DNA of 45,665 nucleotides from Lachnospiraceae bacterium (GTDB lineage Bacteria > Bacillota > Clostridia > Lachnospirales > Lachnospiraceae), in NCBI GenBank assembly GCA_024680595.1, contig JAILCB010000231.1, positions 1-45,665 on the forward strand, written 5' to 3'. This document shows positions 44,801 to 45,665 of this stretch, in pieces; within the stretch, counting starts at the first letter, position 1; each line of letters begins with the position of its first letter. Position numbers and translations under genes: made by a program. Below the pieces are notes generated by a model, which searched no databases, was not told the origin of the DNA, and saw only the letters and a list, made by a program, of their open reading frames with translations.

Positions 44801-45106
44801 GATACCGGGATTTCCAATAAATTCCGCCAAAGTCTGGGCTTCCTTCAAAAAGCAATCCTTACCATAATTAAAGCTGTCTGTCATCTGTGCAGATAAAGGC
44901 ACGACAGTAACCTTATTTACCCTGGTCGCCATGGTGTCAGGCAAGTATTCCTTTAAGGCCACCAGCTGCCCGGACTTCCTATCCACTGCTTTATAGGTGA
45001 TTCCAAAGCCGCCCTGCCCCAAAATATCTCCAACAATGTACTTGCCCTGTAACACAGCATCCCGACGCAGTGCTAACGGATATTTTTCCCTGTCCCTCTC
45101 AGCCAT
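41864..45106 (-). CDS. Transmembrane serine/threonine kinase with Tyr/Gly/Gln-rich repeats and external YARHG domain
   Basis: 1080-residue single-pass kinase. Kinase domain ~22-290: P-loop GQGGFG (30-35), ATP lysine K52 (VALKEY), catalytic loop HRDVTPDN (164-171, Thr where most have Lys), DFG (184-186), FAPKEQY in the activation segment. Residues 303-487 are low complexity, with 4-5 tandem copies of a 25-residue unit (365-483). The membrane helix is 535-558. The external part (560-1080) has an Asp/Glu/Ser-rich stalk, a ~300-residue domain I cannot name, and a C-terminal YARHG-type domain (~997-1070, with RNEIYARRGRMF). No PASTA repeats, so it is not a PknB/PrkC-type peptidoglycan sensor. First gene of its operon, with a strong promoter at 45171-45199. 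Confidence 0.93.
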   Translation of the reverse strand: MAERDREKYPLALRRDAVLQGKYIVGDILGQGGFGITYKAVDRKSGQLVALKEYLPDTMATRVNKVTVVPLSAQMTDSFNYGKDCFLKEAQTLAEFIGNPGIVRVYSYFEENGTAYFVMEYVEGQSFQKYLEVHGGRIPWQEAMNIMGPVMDALGSVHSKGIIHRDVTPDNIFITNDGVVKLLDFGAARYSLGDRSKSLDVVLKHGFAPKEQYTRRGRQGPFTDVYSVAASFYFAITGRRPPDSIDRLDEDDLVPPNNMGAKLPDNVEAALLKGLAVQPADRYQTMGELKQGLMGQDIPDMAQSQQYGGQNWQNYSPSQNYGQQNYGMNPPYGGQDGAYNYGSPQNYGGQNSDWTGAYQGQGGQNYGPSQDYGGGNYNPAAGYQGQDGQNYGSSQDYGGGNYNPAAGYQSQDGDRNYGPSRDYGGGNYNPAAGYQSQDGDQNYGPSRDYGQGNYNPADYQGQDGGQNYGASQNHGQGNYDPAQTDAGQNGARQVLTGQTGNQETAESQSFGQQEIGRSRGNGAGEDSQKKGGAKWLIPALIGGGIAVAGIVAAVILISGGKKDDAVASAPASTEAGRETETAATGQVADIVASESPTEGGTDEDAPHFIVPSDVGQGSGDGKGLTLSGAYKTYTSSSAEFNLEYPEAFYITEDENHPGRNVVFTDNEETGGSKCLLVAGFTSNTAQGILAQEDLNHHNIAGNTGIYGAADFKELIESDSQFLKSWFHVLDTVDVKGISVESYKEQCAHVDLGKGNQLYLYSGHGGYGCYYVWYYIDPGSLKGNVEEACKHAAESFQVTGEYKDNLTSYHSSDLGLSFMVNEGSDFGGVDALEHSITISPKAGDLDNIHLHVAPYCASSGEDITKVLEKNVAKFLDPPYNGSYQTDAVPFNYGRYPSHFVMVKFKSDGKDKYLLDAIFEVGDSYAEIWAFCDDKNQEQCIQDFSDLVFSLKVDGAKPSYMGDVDTSNVISMPAYEGSSGSSASSEDSYIFPNSDTVKLTESELAGLDSKTLCYGRNEIYARRGRMFDSRELQSYFNGKTWYVGTYTPSEFDRDVVLSEVERYNANLLLTREEAQGKYALDK
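43658..44014 (-). repeat. Tandem 75-78 bp coding repeats in the kinase gene
   Basis: Four to five in-frame copies encode NYGPSQDYGGGNYNPAAGYQ followed by xQDG and one or two variable residues (kinase residues 365-483). Copies differ by a few residues (P/S/A, Q/R, G/Q), which indicates expansion and drift. Located between kinase domain and membrane helix, so cytoplasmic. Confidence 0.92.
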
Positions 45107-45170
45107 AATTCAAAATCCCCTTCACAGATCCCTAGAAGAATCCCAAATTTGCATAAAAAATCACTACTCT

Positions 45171-45199
45171 ATTATATAATTCAAACCCCTATCCGTCAA
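45171..45199 (-). promoter_or_regulatory. SigA-type promoter of the kinase operon
   Basis: TTGACG (45194-45199, minus) and TATAAT (45171-45176) with 17-base spacing: five of six and six of six consensus bases. Leader of about 60 bases to the kinase ATG at 45106, preceded by AAGGGGATTTTGAATT. Confidence 0.85.
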
Positions 45200-45286
45200 T
45201 GAAAACGGTTAATTAAGAAGGCCCTATTTCCCATTGAACTCCGGTATGTACATAATATAATACTATCTAAAATATAAAGAATTCTC

Positions 45287-45315
45287 TTGACACAAAAAAT
45301 ACTGAGTATTATAAT
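45287..45315 (+). promoter_or_regulatory. Consensus SigA promoter for the exported protein at the right edge
   Basis: TTGACA (45287-45292), 17 bases, TATAAT (45310-45315): a perfect match to the housekeeping consensus. It is divergent from the kinase promoter, with about 90 bases between the two -35 boxes. Confidence 0.88.
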
Positions 45316-45528
45316 TTTTCAGAATCGTCATGGGGAGGAATAGTTTGTAAGGAATTTCATATTACATTTCATTCGTGCAATCATGGTATTCCCGGCAGCT
45401 TTCATGACGGTGAAAAATTTTACCTAACAGAATTTATCTTGTTCTCTTATATGGGCACACATATGAAAGAACCGGAAAAGTTTCTGGGAGGAAAGGTATA
45501 GTAGTTATTTTTAAGAGAGGTAGGAAAG
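45316..45528 (+). other. Long 5' leader of the exported-protein gene
   Basis: About 200 bases lie between the predicted start site and the ATG at 45529. They contain a small stem (ATATG-GGCACA-CATAT, around 45450-45465) and very short open frames without ribosome binding sites. No known riboswitch signature was recognised. Together with the stretch from 45107, this is a 422-base gap with two promoters and no other gene. Confidence 0.5.
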
Positions 45529-45665
45529 ATGAGAAAGAACTGGAAGAAAGTATTATCAATGGTTCTCGCAGCATCTATGGTATTCAGCATGAATTCCATC
45601 GCTTTTGCGGATGAGATCGTTGTCGAGGACACTAACCTTGAGGCAGATGTAGCTGTTGAGGAAGC
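45529..45665 (+). CDS. Exported protein, N-terminal fragment (cut by window edge)
   Basis: Only 45 codons are visible. MRKNWKKVLSMVLAASMVFSMNSIAFADE is a clear Sec signal peptide with a basic start, a hydrophobic core and cleavage probably after AFA. The mature part begins acidic (DEIVVEDTNLEADVAVEEA). ATG 45529 follows GAGAGGTAGGAAAG. The same style of signal peptide is common in large Lachnospiraceae surface proteins. The gene is divergent from the kinase operon, so it could be a partner or target, but no domain is visible. Confidence 0.88.
   Translation, partial: MRKNWKKVLSMVLAASMVFSMNSIAFADEIVVEDTNLEADVAVEE

Overview
The window looks like the chromosome of an anaerobic, flagellated Firmicute, most likely a member of the Clostridia close to the Lachnospiraceae. 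The pointers are gene content (class III fructose-bisphosphatase, OhrR of the Bacillus/Clostridium type, fla operon order flgB-flgC-fliE-fliF-fliG-fliH-fliI, C5-pathway tetrapyrrole genes joined to cobalamin genes), AGGAGG-type ribosome binding sites, frequent TTG/GTG starts, and an exported protein with a typical Lachnospiraceae signal peptide. No rRNA, tRNA, intact insertion sequence, phage or CRISPR array was found. The genus cannot be fixed from sequence alone.

Layout. 1-6444 (minus strand): early flagellar operon reading flgB to fliI (fliI runs off the left edge), with a good SigA-type promoter and several unusually long, structured gaps. 6535-11607 (minus): topA, a thrS without the TGS domain, and a membrane-anchored cell-wall amidase. 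12057-15882: mscL, an orphan OhrR-type regulator, fbp and two small XRE regulators. 16075-26954 (plus): a tetrapyrrole/cobalamin block (ABC ATPase, hemA, hemC, cbiL/cobI, ABC permease, sirC-like, cobA-hemD fusion, hemB, hemL, cobD-like). It takes glutamyl-tRNA to uroporphyrinogen III and precorrin-2 and adds two cobalamin steps; no gene for heme itself is present. 27006-29232: purC and a MATE exporter. 29448-33899 (minus): a small protein with a double-glycine-like leader, trxB, a one-piece larC with a long His-rich insert, and an O-acetylhomoserine sulfhydrylase. 34234-35532: eno.

35760-45106 (minus) is the most unusual part: a six-gene Ser/Thr phospho-signalling locus. In transcription order it encodes a transmembrane kinase with a Tyr/Gly/Gln-rich repeat region and an external YARHG domain, a soluble FHA protein with a zinc-ribbon-like N-terminus, a PP2C phosphatase, an exported trypsin-like protease with a cytoplasmic FHA tail, a second PP2C phosphatase, and an exported VWA protein with a cytoplasmic FHA tail. 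The topology suggests that phosphorylation inside the cell controls a protease and an adhesion-type domain outside. The kinase promoter is divergent from a consensus promoter that drives an exported protein (cut by the right edge) through a leader of about 200 nt.

A second notable signal is a pair of related ~120-130 bp intergenic elements (11838-11965 and 40009-40127). They share motifs, and one stem has changed on both sides in step, as expected of a structured RNA or a mobile element with RNA-like structure.
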